Assembly (NCBI RefSeq): GCF_030122805.1 | Contig: NZ_CP126080.1 | Span: 873,001 to 937,000, forward strand | DNA length: 64,000 bases | Direction: 5' to 3' | Source: Mesobacillus sp. AQ2 | GTDB lineage: Bacteria; Bacillota; Bacilli; Bacillales; Cytobacillaceae | Shown: piece by piece, positions 1 to 8,007 of the stretch | Position numbering within the stretch: the first letter of the stretch is position 1 | Layout of the letters: each line of letters starts with the position of its first letter | Program-made: the position numbers and the translations under genes | Notes under the pieces: model-generated | Database searches by the model: none | The model's input: only the letters and a program-made list of their open reading frames with translations | What the model was told of the DNA's origin: nothing

Positions 1-2
1 TA

Positions 3-18
3 ATCAAAATCTCTTGAT
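3..18. promoter_or_regulatory. ArsR-type operator, distal copy
   Basis: The inverted repeat ATCAA-N6-TTGAT occupies this stretch. It has the same half-sites and spacing as the second copy at 62-77. ArsR repressors of Firmicutes bind imperfect palindromes of this kind, and an arsR gene starts at 165, so autoregulation is inferred. The distal copy could act on a gene upstream of the window or assist the proximal one. Confidence 0.55.
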
Positions 19-58
19 GTATTGTATTATATTTCCTATAAAACCAGTTTGCAACTGT

Positions 59-80
59 TAAATCAAAAATTTTTGATTTA
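59..80. promoter_or_regulatory. ArsR-type operator, proximal perfect palindrome
   Basis: This is a perfect 22-base palindrome whose half is TAAATCAAAAA. It contains the same ATCAA-N6-TTGAT core as the copy at 3-18. It lies about 30 bases before the likely -35 element of the arsR promoter. It is inferred to be the main arsenite-responsive operator. Confidence 0.65.
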
Positions 81-108
81 TTTTTGGTAAAGGATTCATA
101 AATAAGTA

Positions 109-137
109 TTGAACATATAAGCAAATCATTATATGAT
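109..137 (+). promoter_or_regulatory. Probable sigma-A promoter of the ars operon
   Basis: TTGAAC (109-114) and TATGAT (132-137) are separated by exactly 17 bases. Both are close to the sigma-A consensus. The promoter precedes the arsR ribosome site (GGAGGTGG at 150) and follows two ArsR-type operators. Confidence 0.5.
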
Positions 138-164
138 GATACGGTAATTGGAGGTGGAGAGTAA

Positions 165-509
165 TTGATTAAGCAAAGTATTGAAATGGATCAGGCTGCT
201 GCTTTGCTGAAGCTGCTTGGTGATAAGACTCGTCTGACGATGATGAGGATTCTGGCTGATCAGGATTGTTGCGTGTGTGAGTTTGTGGCAATATTCGAGG
301 CGAGCCAGCCGGCGATCAGCCAGCATATCCGTAAGCTGAAAGACGCAGGTCTGGTAAAAGAAAGCAGGAGGGGCCAGTGGATATTTTACTCACTGAACCG
401 GCAATTTGAGCATTTCGATTTTGTTCAATTGCTCTTGGATGCACTGCCAAGCCAGGATGAAAAATTAATAGAACTAGAAAAGCAGGGAAAACGGATTTCC
501 TGTGAATAA
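165..509 (+). CDS. arsR: ArsR family arsenic-responsive repressor
   Basis: A 114-residue winged-helix repressor, the usual size for the ArsR/SmtB family. Residues 35-40 (CCVCEF) match the metalloid-sensing ELCVCDL motif, with Cys36 and Cys38 as likely As(III) ligands. The recognition helix follows at about 48-66. I chose the TTG at 165 because GGAGGTGG lies 8 bases upstream; an ATG at 186 would remove the first seven residues. It is the first gene of the ars operon, with arsB starting 15 bases downstream, and two palindromic operators lie upstream. It should release DNA when arsenite binds. Another metal is possible but less likely given arsB and arsC. Confidence 0.9.
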   Translation: MIKQSIEMDQAAALLKLLGDKTRLTMMRILADQDCCVCEFVAIFEASQPAISQHIRKLKDAGLVKESRRGQWIFYSLNRQFEHFDFVQLLLDALPSQDEKLIELEKQGKRISCE

Positions 510-524
510 CGGAGGGTATGAAAA

Positions 525-1820
525 TTGTCGACAGCAATCATTGCTTCACTGATCTTTCTCGTGACGCTGACATTGGTCATTTGGCAGCCAAAAGGGCTTA
601 GCATTGGCTGGTCTGCCATCGGTGGGGCGCTAATCGCTTTATTATTTGGTGTTGTTACTTTCCAGGACGTAATCGACGTTACAGGAATCGTCTGGAATGC
701 AACCCTTACATTTATTGCACTGATTATTATCTCACTTATACTCGATGAAATCGGATTTTTCGAATGGGCGGCTTTACATATGGCGCGTGCTGCAAAAGGA
801 AACGGAGTCAGGATGTTTGTCTACGTTACCCTGCTGGGTGCAGGCGTAGCGGCATTGTTCGCAAACGACGGTGCAGCATTGATTTTGACGCCAATTGTAC
901 TGGCGATGGTGCGGAACCTGAAATTCGAAGAAAAAATGGTGTTTCCATTCATCATGGCGAGCGGGTTCATTGCCGATACGACATCATTGCCGCTTATCGT
1001 CAGCAACCTGGTGAACATTGTTTCTGCTGACTACTTTAATATTGGATTCGTCGAATATGCATCACGCATGATCGTGCCGAACTTCTTCTCGCTGGGTGCA
1101 AGTATTCTGGTCTTGTATTTATTTTTCCGAAAGAGCATTCCGAAAAATTACGAGATGTCAGATTTGAAAAAGCCCGCTGAGGCAATCAAGGATATGAAGA
1201 TGTTCCGCTTATCATGGATTGTGTTGGCCGTCCTGCTTGCCGGCTATTTCGGCAGTGAATTCCTGAACATCCCTGTTTCCTTCATTGCCGGGGTTGTTGC
1301 GATTTTCTTCTTGATGATGGCGAGAAGAAGTCCGGCTGTCCATACCTCCACTGTCGTAAAAGGCGCGCCATGGGCGATTGTATTCTTCTCAATTGGCATG
1401 TATGTAGTCGTTTACGGACTGCGTAACGCAGGATTGACAAACATCCTTGCTGATGTCATCCAGGCAGCGGCTGACCAGGGCTTGTTTGTTGCTACAATCG
1501 GTATGGGCTTCATCGCTGCGATCCTTTCTTCAATCATGAACAATATGCCAACTGTCATGATTGATGCGCTGGCAATTGCGGATACTAACACAACAGGTGT
1601 CATCCGCGAAGCGTTGATATATGCGAATGTCATAGGCTCTGATCTAGGACCGAAAATCACGCCGATTGGATCACTGGCAACACTATTGTGGCTGCATGTC
1701 CTTTCATTGAAAGGCGTCAAAATTTCTTGGGGCACTTATTTTAAAACAGGAATTATCTTAACCATTCCTACTTTGTTCATCACATTGGTAGGTCTATATA
1801 TTTGGTTGCTAATTATCTAA
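525..1820 (+). CDS. arsB: ArsB-type arsenite efflux permease
   Basis: A 431-residue polytopic membrane protein with about 11-12 hydrophobic segments, the length expected for ArsB. ArsB exports arsenite or antimonite across the cytoplasmic membrane, alone or with an ArsA ATPase; no arsA is present here. The region [14 protein letters not shown] near residues 105-120 resembles the conserved ion-transporter superfamily loop. The start is the TTG at 525, preceded by GGAGGG at 511 with 8-base spacing; the ATG at 518 is out of frame. It lies between arsR and arsC with short gaps, so co-transcription is expected. Confidence 0.9.
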   Translation: MSTAIIASLIFLVTLTLVIWQPKGLSIGWSAIGGALIALLFGVVTFQDVIDVTGIVWNATLTFIALIIISLILDEIGFFEWAALHMARAAKGNGVRMFVYVTLLGAGVAALFANDGAALILTPIVLAMVRNLKFEEKMVFPFIMASGFIADTTSLPLIVSNLVNIVSADYFNIGFVEYASRMIVPNFFSLGASILVLYLFFRKSIPKNYEMSDLKKPAEAIKDMKMFRLSWIVLAVLLAGYFGSEFLNIPVSFIAGVVAIFFLMMARRSPAVHTSTVVKGAPWAIVFFSIGMYVVVYGLRNAGLTNILADVIQAAADQGLFVATIGMGFIAAILSSIMNNMPTVMIDALAIADTNTTGVIREALIYANVIGSDLGPKITPIGSLATLLWLHVLSLKGVKISWGTYFKTGIILTIPTLFITLVGLYIWLLII

Positions 1821-1838
1821 CAAGGGAGCGAATCTGCT

Positions 1839-2258
1839 ATGGCTAAAAAAACAATCTACTTCCTATGTACGGGAAACTCTTGCAGAAGCCAGATGGCTGA
1901 AGGCTGGGCAAAAAAATACTTGGGTGACGAGTGGGAAGTTAAGAGTGCCGGTCTTGAGGCGCACGGCTTGAATCCCAATGCCATCAATGCTATGCACGAA
2001 ATCGGCATCGATATTAAAGGCCACACTTCCGATGTTATTGATTCTGAAATCCTGAACAACTCTGACCTTGTTGTTACACTTTGCGGCCATGCGGACGAGC
2101 ATTGCCCAACAACACCACCGCATGTTAGACGTGAACACTGGGGCTTTGATGACCCGGCGAAGGCTGAGGGAACCGATGAAGAAAAGTGGGCCGTGTTCCA
2201 GCGAGTGCGTGATCAAATCGGTGACCGTATCAAGACATTTGCTGAGACAGGGAAATAA
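1839..2258 (+). CDS. arsC: Thioredoxin-coupled arsenate reductase ArsC
   Basis: A 139-residue cytoplasmic enzyme of the low-molecular-weight phosphatase fold that reduces arsenate to arsenite for export by ArsB. The P-loop CTGNSCRS places nucleophile Cys10 and Arg16. The LCGHADEHC segment supplies the redox pair equivalent to Cys82 and Cys89 of the Gram-positive (thioredoxin-dependent) class, so this is not the glutaredoxin-type enzyme. It starts 18 bases after arsB and is followed by a hairpin terminator at 2266, suggesting that the core transcript is arsR-arsB-arsC with reduced read-through. Confidence 0.95.
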   Translation: MAKKTIYFLCTGNSCRSQMAEGWAKKYLGDEWEVKSAGLEAHGLNPNAINAMHEIGIDIKGHTSDVIDSEILNNSDLVVTLCGHADEHCPTTPPHVRREHWGFDDPAKAEGTDEEKWAVFQRVRDQIGDRIKTFAETGK

Positions 2259-2265
2259 TTATCGT

Positions 2266-2290
2266 AGCCAGGGGGAAACTCCTGGCTTTT
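2266..2290 (+). terminator. Intrinsic terminator after arsC
   Basis: AGCCAGG (2266-2272) pairs with CCTGGCT (2281-2287) and is followed by a T run. It sits between arsC and the phosphatase pseudogene and should lower expression of the downstream pair. Confidence 0.75.
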
Positions 2291-2309
2291 AAAAAAGGAG
2301 GAATAGTGA

Positions 2310-2737
2310 ATGAGCAAGAACTATCAGGCGTTAATTCCAGGCAGGATTTTTATCGGGGGCGAAAACGCAATCCCCGAATTACTGAAAATGAAAAAATCGA
2401 TATGGTGTATGATCTGCGTGCGGAAAATAAAGAAGGGGAGTATGAATATCCACGCACCCACCTGCCAATGTTTGATAATGACTCACAGCAGGATGAGTCG
2501 GTCAAAAAGGCTATGGATGAGGTGGCAACTGCTTACGAGTCCGGAAAAAATATTTACTTCCACTGCTCCACGGGCAGAACGAGAACAGGCACGCTGGCCG
2601 CAGGTACTTTGCTAAAGCTGAATCGAGCAGACAGCATCGAGGAAGCGAAGTCGAAGGCAAGAGAAGTCCGCGAAGTACTGAATTTGGATTCACAATTGAT
2701 TACATCCCTTGAAAGAATCTTCCCTGAGAAAAAATGA
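2310..2737 (+). pseudogene. Frameshifted dual-specificity-type protein phosphatase
   Basis: The N-terminal part (from 2310, MSKNYQALIPGRIF...) and the C-terminal part (IDMVYDLRAENK... to 2737) lie in different frames. The break falls in the A6 run at 2391-2396. One extra A would give a continuous product of about 142 residues reading ELLKMKKIDMVYDL. The C-terminal part carries the phosphatase P-loop HCSTGRTR (nucleophile Cys, C-X5-R) at about 2561-2584. Small phosphatases of this family sit next to arsC in some Bacillus ars operons (family knowledge, from memory). The break may be a real mutation, a slippage site or a sequencing error in a homopolymer. Its stop overlaps the next ATG (ATGA). 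Confidence 0.7.
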
Positions 2738-2988
2738 AGATAACGGACAACGCACGCGAGCAACTAATGAAGGAACAGATTCCATGCATCCGACTTTACT
2801 TCGCTGGCATCAGCTGAAGGAGCTCCAGAATTGGACTGGCTCTGGATGAGCCGGACGAAGATGACGAGATCATGCTCGTCGATGGAATCAAGGTCGCAGT
2901 GGATCCTTCAATAGAATATGAAGCAAAAACGGTGACAATTGACTATGTAAAAGGTGATTTTGTACTGACAAATAAGAATTTTTGCTGA
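2734..2988 (+). pseudogene. HesB/IscA-like small protein interrupted by in-frame TGA
   Basis: An 85-codon frame starts at the ATG overlapping the phosphatase stop. It reads MKITDNAREQLMKEQ, then CIRLYFAGIS, then TGA at 2815-2817, then resumes as GLALDEPDEDDEIMLVDGIK and ends KNFC. The shape matches HesB-like Fe-S proteins, and the TGA falls where the first conserved Cys (GIS-C-G-x-P) belongs. Several HesB-like family members are selenoproteins at that position. However, the five codons after the TGA (RSSRI) are off-frame relative to the expected GAPEL, which appears one base over. This points to an inserted base and a deleted base rather than a clean Sec codon. No selenocysteine genes are in the window. 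Decay or sequencing error is more likely than recoding. Confidence 0.55.
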
Positions 2989-3019
2989 CAGCCGCTACTG
3001 AAGTGGCTGTTTTCTTTTT
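2989..3019 (+). terminator. Intrinsic terminator ending the ars region
   Basis: CAGCCGCT (2989-2996) pairs with AGTGGCTG (3002-3009), with one G-U pair and a 5-base loop. It is followed by TTTTCTTTTT. It marks the end of the ars-region transcript. Confidence 0.8.
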
Positions 3020-3186
3020 AAAATGGAAAATGGCTATGTATGCAAATGAAAAGGAAAAAATTAGATTCGCAGAGCTGCGGAAGACTGCCGAATCATGTAA
3101 TATCCTTTGCGTTTTTGTCATGAAACCTTCATACCTCCTTTACAGTGCCATGCTACGATTATGGCAGAAAAGGAGGTATTCAATCA

Positions 3187-4959
3187 GTGAAAAAGATATT
3201 AATGAAATTGTTCATCGGTTCTTTTCTTGTTGCCATTTTGCCTGTATCCACTATAGCGAATGGCAGCTTACTGAATGCTGCAGGGACTAAGGATGGCGGC
3301 ATCGGAAACAGCACAAATTTCTTGGGTTCTGCACCGAACATCGCAATTGATCCAAAAGTAAACGAAATCATTTACCCTCTTTTTGCAACACCGGCAATCA
3401 AACAGAAGGGCCAAACCCTGACTGTGAAAGTAGACAGCAAAGGCGCCGTTGCAGGTGGCTGGAATGTAAAATTAAAACAAACGAATCATTCTGCTTTGAC
3501 CACAGAATACAATCTTCCGGTACAAAAGGCTGTTGAAAGTAATTCTTACTGGAAAAAGAGCAGCACTATTTATGATGTGACAGTACAAATCCCTGACAAT
3601 GTCCCGGAAAAATTATACGATCTGGAGGTCTCTTTTACAGGGAACGGCAAGCGTATAACGGATGAACAGCCACACTCCGTTAAGGTTGTTGACCAATTTA
3701 AAAAGGATTTCACTTTTTTACATCTGACAGATACACATGTGGGTTCTCCCCGTAATCTAGGTGATCCCGATGATCCTTCCGGAGTGGATCCAGCTATCGC
3801 TAAAGAAGCTGGCATGTGGGATCCGGATGAAAGTAAACGCTGGTTATATCTCCAGAAGGCGATTAAAGAAGTAAATCTTTCGAATCCAGATTTTGTTGTC
3901 GTGACTGGCGACATGATGTATGGACAGATGAACCCGCAGGAATATATTTATGAGTATGAAGAGACATTCCGTGTTCTGCAAAAACTGAATGTCCCTGTTT
4001 ACATCGTCCCTGGCAATCATGACTATTATGCCCAGGATGCAACACTTGCAGATGGTGCAAAGTATTGGGAACAATACTTTGGCCCGCAGTATTTCTCATT
4101 TGATTATGGCCCATATGCCCATTATATTGGCTACAACTCCTTTGATTGGCACAAATTTGACCGCAGCGGCACAGGAACTGTTTCCGTTCCGACATGGGGC
4201 GGGCAAATCAGGGAAGAACAGCTGAACTGGATTAAGGGAGACCTGGCCGCCAATGCAAGGACAGCTGGATCTGGCCAGATTAAAGGGTTGTTTTCACACC
4301 ACAATCCACTATGGCGTGACCGTGATATTTGGCCGCAAAGCGACCCAGAGGTCCAGAGCTATTGGAAGCAGTATGATGCCAAGCATAATCCGCGGTCATT
4401 GACGACTTTATTGCTTGGGGAAAAGCTTGGAATCAAGTATGACCAGCAATGGCACGGTGAAAATGCCCAGGAACTGACAGATGTTATGAAACAATTCAAT
4501 GTGAATCTTAGTCTGCATGGACACACCCACACTGATGATGTTACAGAGAAGGACGGAATCCTGTATACAACCACAACTGCGATTGAACTGACAGGAAAAC
4601 CGTGGGTAGGATTCAGAAATTTCAAAGTGAAGAACGGCGAGGTCACATCCCATAAATATGATGACCAGGGACACTCCACGCCAGTCTACCAAAATGGAGA
4701 TACAAAAAGCGGAGTCATGTCATTCGAAGCGAGCTACAGCCTGCCTAATAATGGACAAGCCTCCAGCCAGGAAGCAACCGTGACAAACAGGCTGGAAAAG
4801 GCGATTACTGTAACGGTTCCATTTTACATGGCTGCGGGAAGTTACCAGGCTTCATCAGGTACTGTAAAACAAAATTACAGTGATGGAGAAAAGCAATATC
4901 TTGAAATAGAATTGACGGTTCCCGCGAACAGCGAGGAAACGATCAAAATAGGTAAATAG
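3187..4959 (+). CDS. Secreted calcineurin-like metallophosphoesterase
   Basis: A 590-residue protein with a signal peptide: a basic start (VKKILMK), a hydrophobic core, then A-x-A-like sites near residue 24. The metallophosphatase signature runs in order: DTHVGS, GDMMYGQ, GNHDYY, SHHNPLW and HGHTHTD, which together supply the dinuclear metal site. A beta-rich N-terminal region (about 50-175) and a C-terminal tail after about 480 flank the catalytic domain. The GTG at 3187 is the likely start because AAGGAGG lies 9-10 bases before it; an upstream in-frame ATG at 3145 would spoil the signal peptide. It is monocistronic, with a terminator 8 bases after the stop. The substrate is not evident; an extracellular phosphate- or nucleotide-scavenging role is a guess. 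Confidence 0.85.
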   Translation: MKKILMKLFIGSFLVAILPVSTIANGSLLNAAGTKDGGIGNSTNFLGSAPNIAIDPKVNEIIYPLFATPAIKQKGQTLTVKVDSKGAVAGGWNVKLKQTNHSALTTEYNLPVQKAVESNSYWKKSSTIYDVTVQIPDNVPEKLYDLEVSFTGNGKRITDEQPHSVKVVDQFKKDFTFLHLTDTHVGSPRNLGDPDDPSGVDPAIAKEAGMWDPDESKRWLYLQKAIKEVNLSNPDFVVVTGDMMYGQMNPQEYIYEYEETFRVLQKLNVPVYIVPGNHDYYAQDATLADGAKYWEQYFGPQYFSFDYGPYAHYIGYNSFDWHKFDRSGTGTVSVPTWGGQIREEQLNWIKGDLAANARTAGSGQIKGLFSHHNPLWRDRDIWPQSDPEVQSYWKQYDAKHNPRSLTTLLLGEKLGIKYDQQWHGENAQELTDVMKQFNVNLSLHGHTHTDDVTEKDGILYTTTTAIELTGKPWVGFRNFKVKNGEVTSHKYDDQGHSTPVYQNGDTKSGVMSFEASYSLPNNGQASSQEATVTNRLEKAITVTVPFYMAAGSYQASSGTVKQNYSDGEKQYLEIELTVPANSEETIKIGK

Positions 4960-4966
4960 TTGAACG

Positions 4967-4997
4967 AAGGCTGTCCTTTATGATGGAGGACAGCCTT
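4967..4997 (+). terminator. Intrinsic terminator after the metallophosphoesterase
   Basis: AAGGCTGTCCT (4967-4977) pairs perfectly with AGGACAGCCTT (4987-4997). The T-rich tail is short. Confidence 0.75.
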
Positions 4998-5113
4998 TGT
5001 CTATGTATTATGTATGAATTATGCTGGTGAGACTGTTGAAAAAGGGAAATCATCTGCCATGTAGTTAATTATCTCATTGAAAAAAACTAAACTTTCAAAC
5101 TGCCAATTTAATT

Positions 5114-5237
5114 TATTGGCGAATTTTTAAATATATCGACCACATTTTTGAGTTTATCGGCGGATTTTGGAATATATCGACCACATTTTGAATTAATTCG
5201 ACCACATTTCCAATTATATCGACCAAGTCGGTCATTC
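5114..5237. repeat. Six degenerate tandem units, about 20-21 bp period
   Basis: Units beginning TAT(C/T)G(A/G)C start at 5114, 5134, 5155, 5175, 5196 (ATTCGAC variant) and 5217. The consensus is roughly TATCGACCACATTTT plus an AT-rich tail. The start-to-start spacing is 20, 21, 20, 21 and 21 bases, close to two helical turns. The array lies in the non-coding gap between two convergent terminators. No open frame or RNA gene was recognised here. Its function is unknown; a protein-binding array or a dispersed intergenic repeat are both possible. Confidence 0.6.
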
Positions 5238-5241
5238 CACT

Positions 5242-5272
5242 AAAAAAAAGCCCGGTTACGCAGCCCGGGCTT
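5242..5272 (-). terminator. Intrinsic terminator for the reverse-strand pair
   Basis: On the reverse strand AAGCCCGG and CCGGGCTT arms are followed by a run of eight U residues. It lies 8 bases after the stop of the reverse-strand membrane protein gene. Confidence 0.85.
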
Positions 5273-5280
5273 CCACTTAT

Positions 5281-5721
5281 TCACCACAAATTCGGCTTCA
5301 CGACCATGAACCAAAGCATCGACATCAATAAGATGATGTAGGTCCAGATGGTGCGCTTCAGCTTAGCGGCGAGCTCAATTTTGTTTGCACCTTCTTCGGC
5401 AAATTTCCGAAGTGTTGGCGAGAATGCCCGTGCCAGGAAAAACAGGGAAGCGAACAGCAGCGCCAGGGTCCCGACAATCCATGGTGTTTTCCATGTCCAT
5501 GGGCCGAGGATGACGAGCAGCACTCCCGATCCAATCAGTACGTGGCCGGCGTGCTTGGACATACGCACGACTGATTTCAGCAAAGCCAAGTGGGCTTCCA
5601 GTTCTCTTCCCACAGCATCAGGCAGTTTTTTTACAATCGGCATCAATATGAAGAAAGGTCCGATTGACGCAATCACGCTTGCGACGTGAAGATAAATGAT
5701 GATCCGGTACAATAAATCCAT
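5281..5721 (-). CDS. Small integral membrane protein, four predicted helices
   Basis: A 146-residue protein with about four membrane segments (about 5-27, 55-75, 80-100 and 123-143). The arrangement resembles DUF2269-type bacterial membrane proteins, but I do not recognise a specific family with certainty. Short charged loops such as VKKLPDAVGRELEAHL lie between helices. It starts 3 bases after the ASCH-domain gene stop, so the two form an operon on the reverse strand ending at the terminator near 5257. No enzymatic motif is seen, so the function is unknown. Confidence 0.75.
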   Translation of the reverse strand: MDLLYRIIIYLHVASVIASIGPFFILMPIVKKLPDAVGRELEAHLALLKSVVRMSKHAGHVLIGSGVLLVILGPWTWKTPWIVGTLALLFASLFFLARAFSPTLRKFAEEGANKIELAAKLKRTIWTYIILLMSMLWFMVVKPNLW

Positions 5722-5724
5722 TTT

Positions 5725-6069
5725 TTATTCTTCGACAGGGCTGAATTCATGCACCCAAACGCGCATTTGCGGAAGCCATGGCATTCCCGGGTGATAAGCT
5801 AGGATCGACTGCTTGTACTCCTCGACTGTTTCAAAGCCTTCGCGCTGTGCATCGGCAGCTGTCAATTCGCCAAGTGATTGTGAGTAGACATTGTCCACGA
5901 CGAATTTCTTTCCTTTTAACTCCATGATTTCGCCTACATCGGCATAACGGCCGTTACGGCGAGTCGCTGTTTTCTTGCCTTCCAGCACTAAATTAATATC
6001 GTCTTCCATTGTAATCAGACGCTCGATCTCACATGTTTTTGGCGGCAAAGCATTGTTTTGTTCAGTCAT
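5725..6069 (-). CDS. ASCH-domain protein
   Basis: A 114-residue cytoplasmic protein. The segment VLEGKKTATRRNGRYADVGEIMELKG is split here only by loops: GKKTATRR near residue 32 is typical of ASCH domains, which share the PUA-like beta barrel and are thought to bind RNA or nucleosides. The reverse-strand ribosome site is GGAAGGGAG just before the ATG. It is transcribed with the downstream four-helix membrane protein. Some ASCH proteins are amidohydrolases on modified cytidines; no direct evidence is available for this one. Confidence 0.75.
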   Translation of the reverse strand: MTEQNNALPPKTCEIERLITMEDDINLVLEGKKTATRRNGRYADVGEIMELKGKKFVVDNVYSQSLGELTAADAQREGFETVEEYKQSILAYHPGMPWLPQMRVWVHEFSPVEE

Positions 6070-6189
6070 TGAAAAAACTCCCTTCCGTATGTTCCTATCT
6101 AATGTACCATATTTTTAAAAAAGAAAGCCAAGCCAATCAACGTGAAAATAGTGTTTTTTAAAGTTTTTTCCAAAAAACCGGAAATAGAG

Positions 6190-6214
6190 TGTAACATTTT
6201 ACATAGTTCATCGT
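6190..6214 (+). promoter_or_regulatory. ECF-type promoter before the sigma factor gene
   Basis: TGTAAC (6190-6195) and CGT (6212-6214) are separated by 16 bases, as in the TGAAAC-N16-CGT pattern of Bacillus ECF promoters. The site lies 36 bases before an ECF sigma gene, so autoregulation is inferred. Confidence 0.6.
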
Positions 6215-6249
6215 TTTAGTAGCGGGATTTTAAATTAAGGGGCAATTGT

Positions 6250-6795
6250 ATGGACGACAGCAGAAGGAATGAACTCGAAAATTTGTATAGGAAGTACACG
6301 AAGCCCCTGTATTATTTTTTGCTGAAGCTTTCAGGGTCGACGCAGCTGGCCGAGGATTTGACGCAGGAAACATTTGTCCGGGCAACGATTTCGCTTTCTT
6401 TTTATGAGAATGAGGATGTCAGGGCCTGGCTGTTCAAGGTGGCGCGCAATGCTTACCTGGATGAATGGCGCAAGAGGCAGCGAAGGAAATGGGTGCCATT
6501 TGCCGATTATTTGTTTGCGAAGGATGAGATGGCAAGTCCTTATGGGCTGCCAGAGGATGAGGCGATACAGGCGGAGACTTTCGATGACCTGCAGCAGCTG
6601 ATGACTTTTTTGCCGGAGCAGTATCGGTCGATCCTCTATTTGCGCGAGGTCGAAATGTTCAGTTATCAGGAAATACAGGAAGCACTTGACCTGTCGGAGA
6701 ACCAGGTGAAGGTGACACTGCATCGGGCACGGAAAAAGCTCGCGCAAATGGCGAAAAAACAGGGATGGAAGGACGATGAACATGGAATGGAATAA
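6250..6795 (+). CDS. ECF RNA polymerase sigma factor
   Basis: A 181-residue ECF (group 4) sigma factor. Region 2 contains LAEDLTQETFVRA and the core-binding stretch at about 10-80. Region 4 contains the helix-turn-helix around LPEQYRSILYLREVEMFSYQEIQEAL and ENQVKVTLHRARKKL. The ATG follows AAGGGG. The next gene overlaps by 20 bases and encodes an anti-sigma-like membrane protein, the standard sigma/anti-sigma arrangement. An ECF-type promoter lies immediately upstream. The stimulus is unknown; cell-envelope stress is usual for this group in Bacillus. Confidence 0.9.
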   Translation: MDDSRRNELENLYRKYTKPLYYFLLKLSGSTQLAEDLTQETFVRATISLSFYENEDVRAWLFKVARNAYLDEWRKRQRRKWVPFADYLFAKDEMASPYGLPEDEAIQAETFDDLQQLMTFLPEQYRSILYLREVEMFSYQEIQEALDLSENQVKVTLHRARKKLAQMAKKQGWKDDEHGME

Positions 6796-7777
6796 AGACA
6801 AGGAAAAGAAAATCCTGTTAAAATATCGATTCACATTGACGGTGAAGGTGATCAGAGTCATCGCAGCCGTGCTGTTCCTCTTCTGGCTGTATATGCTGGT
6901 GATTTCGATCAGCTATGATGCGCTCGGTCTTGATAAGAAACATATTTTTTACAGCAGGGTGGCGATGGACTGGACGCAGCCGAATATGCAGGAGGAGTTT
7001 GGCAGCATCGAATCAGCGGAAATCACACCTTTATTTACGCAAAAAATTTCTTATCCAGTTTACAAAATGGTTGGAAAGGAGCCGGAACTGGTAGGCACGA
7101 AGCAGTTGGCCAAACGGCTGATTACGATGTTTTCAACAAATACAACTGAATACCTAAAACCAAAAACGGAAAGTGAGTATCGTTTTTACCTTCCGGAGCA
7201 TCCGAAGACCGGAAAGAAGCTTGAGGGGAATGAGGACCCTTCGGTATGGACGAAGCTTGAGAAGGTCCATGAAGGCACGGTTGCCGAGCTTTCTTTTTCA
7301 ACAAAAGAGTATATGACACCTGAAGAAATGCTGGAGTTTTTGAAGCCCTATGATCTTGATGTATTATGGGTGCCTTTGTATACTGGGGAGTTGAAGGAGT
7401 ATGAAGAAGGCTCGTGGGGAAGCAATGATTTTATGTCAGTCGCACCTTTTGGTTTTACAGGCGGACGTGAAACAGGGGATGACTATAATTCGCAGAGTAA
7501 GTATTCTCTTGATGAGAAATTCACTGAGCTAAATAAGAAATTGATGTTACAACAAATGAAAGACCTCCTGGATAACGAATCAACCAGCTACCGTGAAAAT
7601 TTCCTAGGCCTTTCCCATCTAGAGGAGCGGTACAATTATTTGATGAAGGAAGGCTTCCAGGTTTACGGCGCTGTCGTGACCGGACCTGTAAAAGAACTGC
7701 TCAAGCTGAAAGAAAATGAGCAGATTCAGGGTGCCAACCTTGGGGATATGACGTACTGGAACTGGACGGAGGAATAA
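6776..7777 (+). CDS. Membrane anti-sigma factor of the sigma-regulator N/C type
   Basis: A 333-residue single-pass membrane protein. It has a short cytoplasmic N-terminus (1-22), one transmembrane helix (about 23-47, AAVLFLFWLYMLVIS) and a long extracellular domain. The layout matches proteins with Sigma_reg_N and Sigma_reg_C domains encoded with Bacillus ECF sigma factors. It overlaps the sigma gene by 20 bases, which suggests translational coupling and tight stoichiometry. It probably sequesters the sigma factor until a surface signal is sensed. No zinc-binding HxxxCxxC motif is seen, so it is not a ZAS-type anti-sigma. Confidence 0.75.
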   Translation: MNMEWNKDKEKKILLKYRFTLTVKVIRVIAAVLFLFWLYMLVISISYDALGLDKKHIFYSRVAMDWTQPNMQEEFGSIESAEITPLFTQKISYPVYKMVGKEPELVGTKQLAKRLITMFSTNTTEYLKPKTESEYRFYLPEHPKTGKKLEGNEDPSVWTKLEKVHEGTVAELSFSTKEYMTPEEMLEFLKPYDLDVLWVPLYTGELKEYEEGSWGSNDFMSVAPFGFTGGRETGDDYNSQSKYSLDEKFTELNKKLMLQQMKDLLDNESTSYRENFLGLSHLEERYNYLMKEGFQVYGAVVTGPVKELLKLKENEQIQGANLGDMTYWNWTEE

Positions 7778-7790
7778 GATAAATTTAAAA

Positions 7791-7828
7791 AGAAGCAGGA
7801 GTCTTTTCTAGGACTTTTGCTTCTTTTT
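7791..7828 (+). terminator. Intrinsic terminator after the anti-sigma gene
   Basis: AGAAGCA pairs with TGCTTCT, extended by an inner AGTC/GGACT stem. A run of seven T residues follows. Confidence 0.8.
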
Positions 7829-8007
7829 TTGCAGTTGGAAATATACTAAAATAGTGTCTTCTAGTACAATAGAAGTAGAGGATTCCCGCTGTAATCTTCG
7901 TATAAGACACCCATTTATTTCAAATTCATAATAATTATTTTCGAGGGAAAGCTTGGCAGAGCCTGCTGGATCGTTATCGATGTCTGGCGGCTGGGGAGAT
8001 GAGATAG

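Noticed and set aside
2815..2817. Confident selenocysteine codon
   Set aside because: The residues right after the TGA are out of the expected frame, so decay or error explains it better; no sel genes were seen.
2982..3290. A 102-codon frame overlapping the ars terminator and the metallophosphoesterase start
   Set aside because: It covers an intrinsic terminator and another gene's ribosome site, and has no recognisable motif or ribosome site.
5114..5237. CRISPR array
   Set aside because: The units are contiguous at 20-21 bases without unique spacers and are too degenerate.
7829..8007. Riboswitch upstream of the GGDEF gene
   Set aside because: Some short hairpins such as GGCAG/CTGCT are possible, but no known motif could be assembled by eye.
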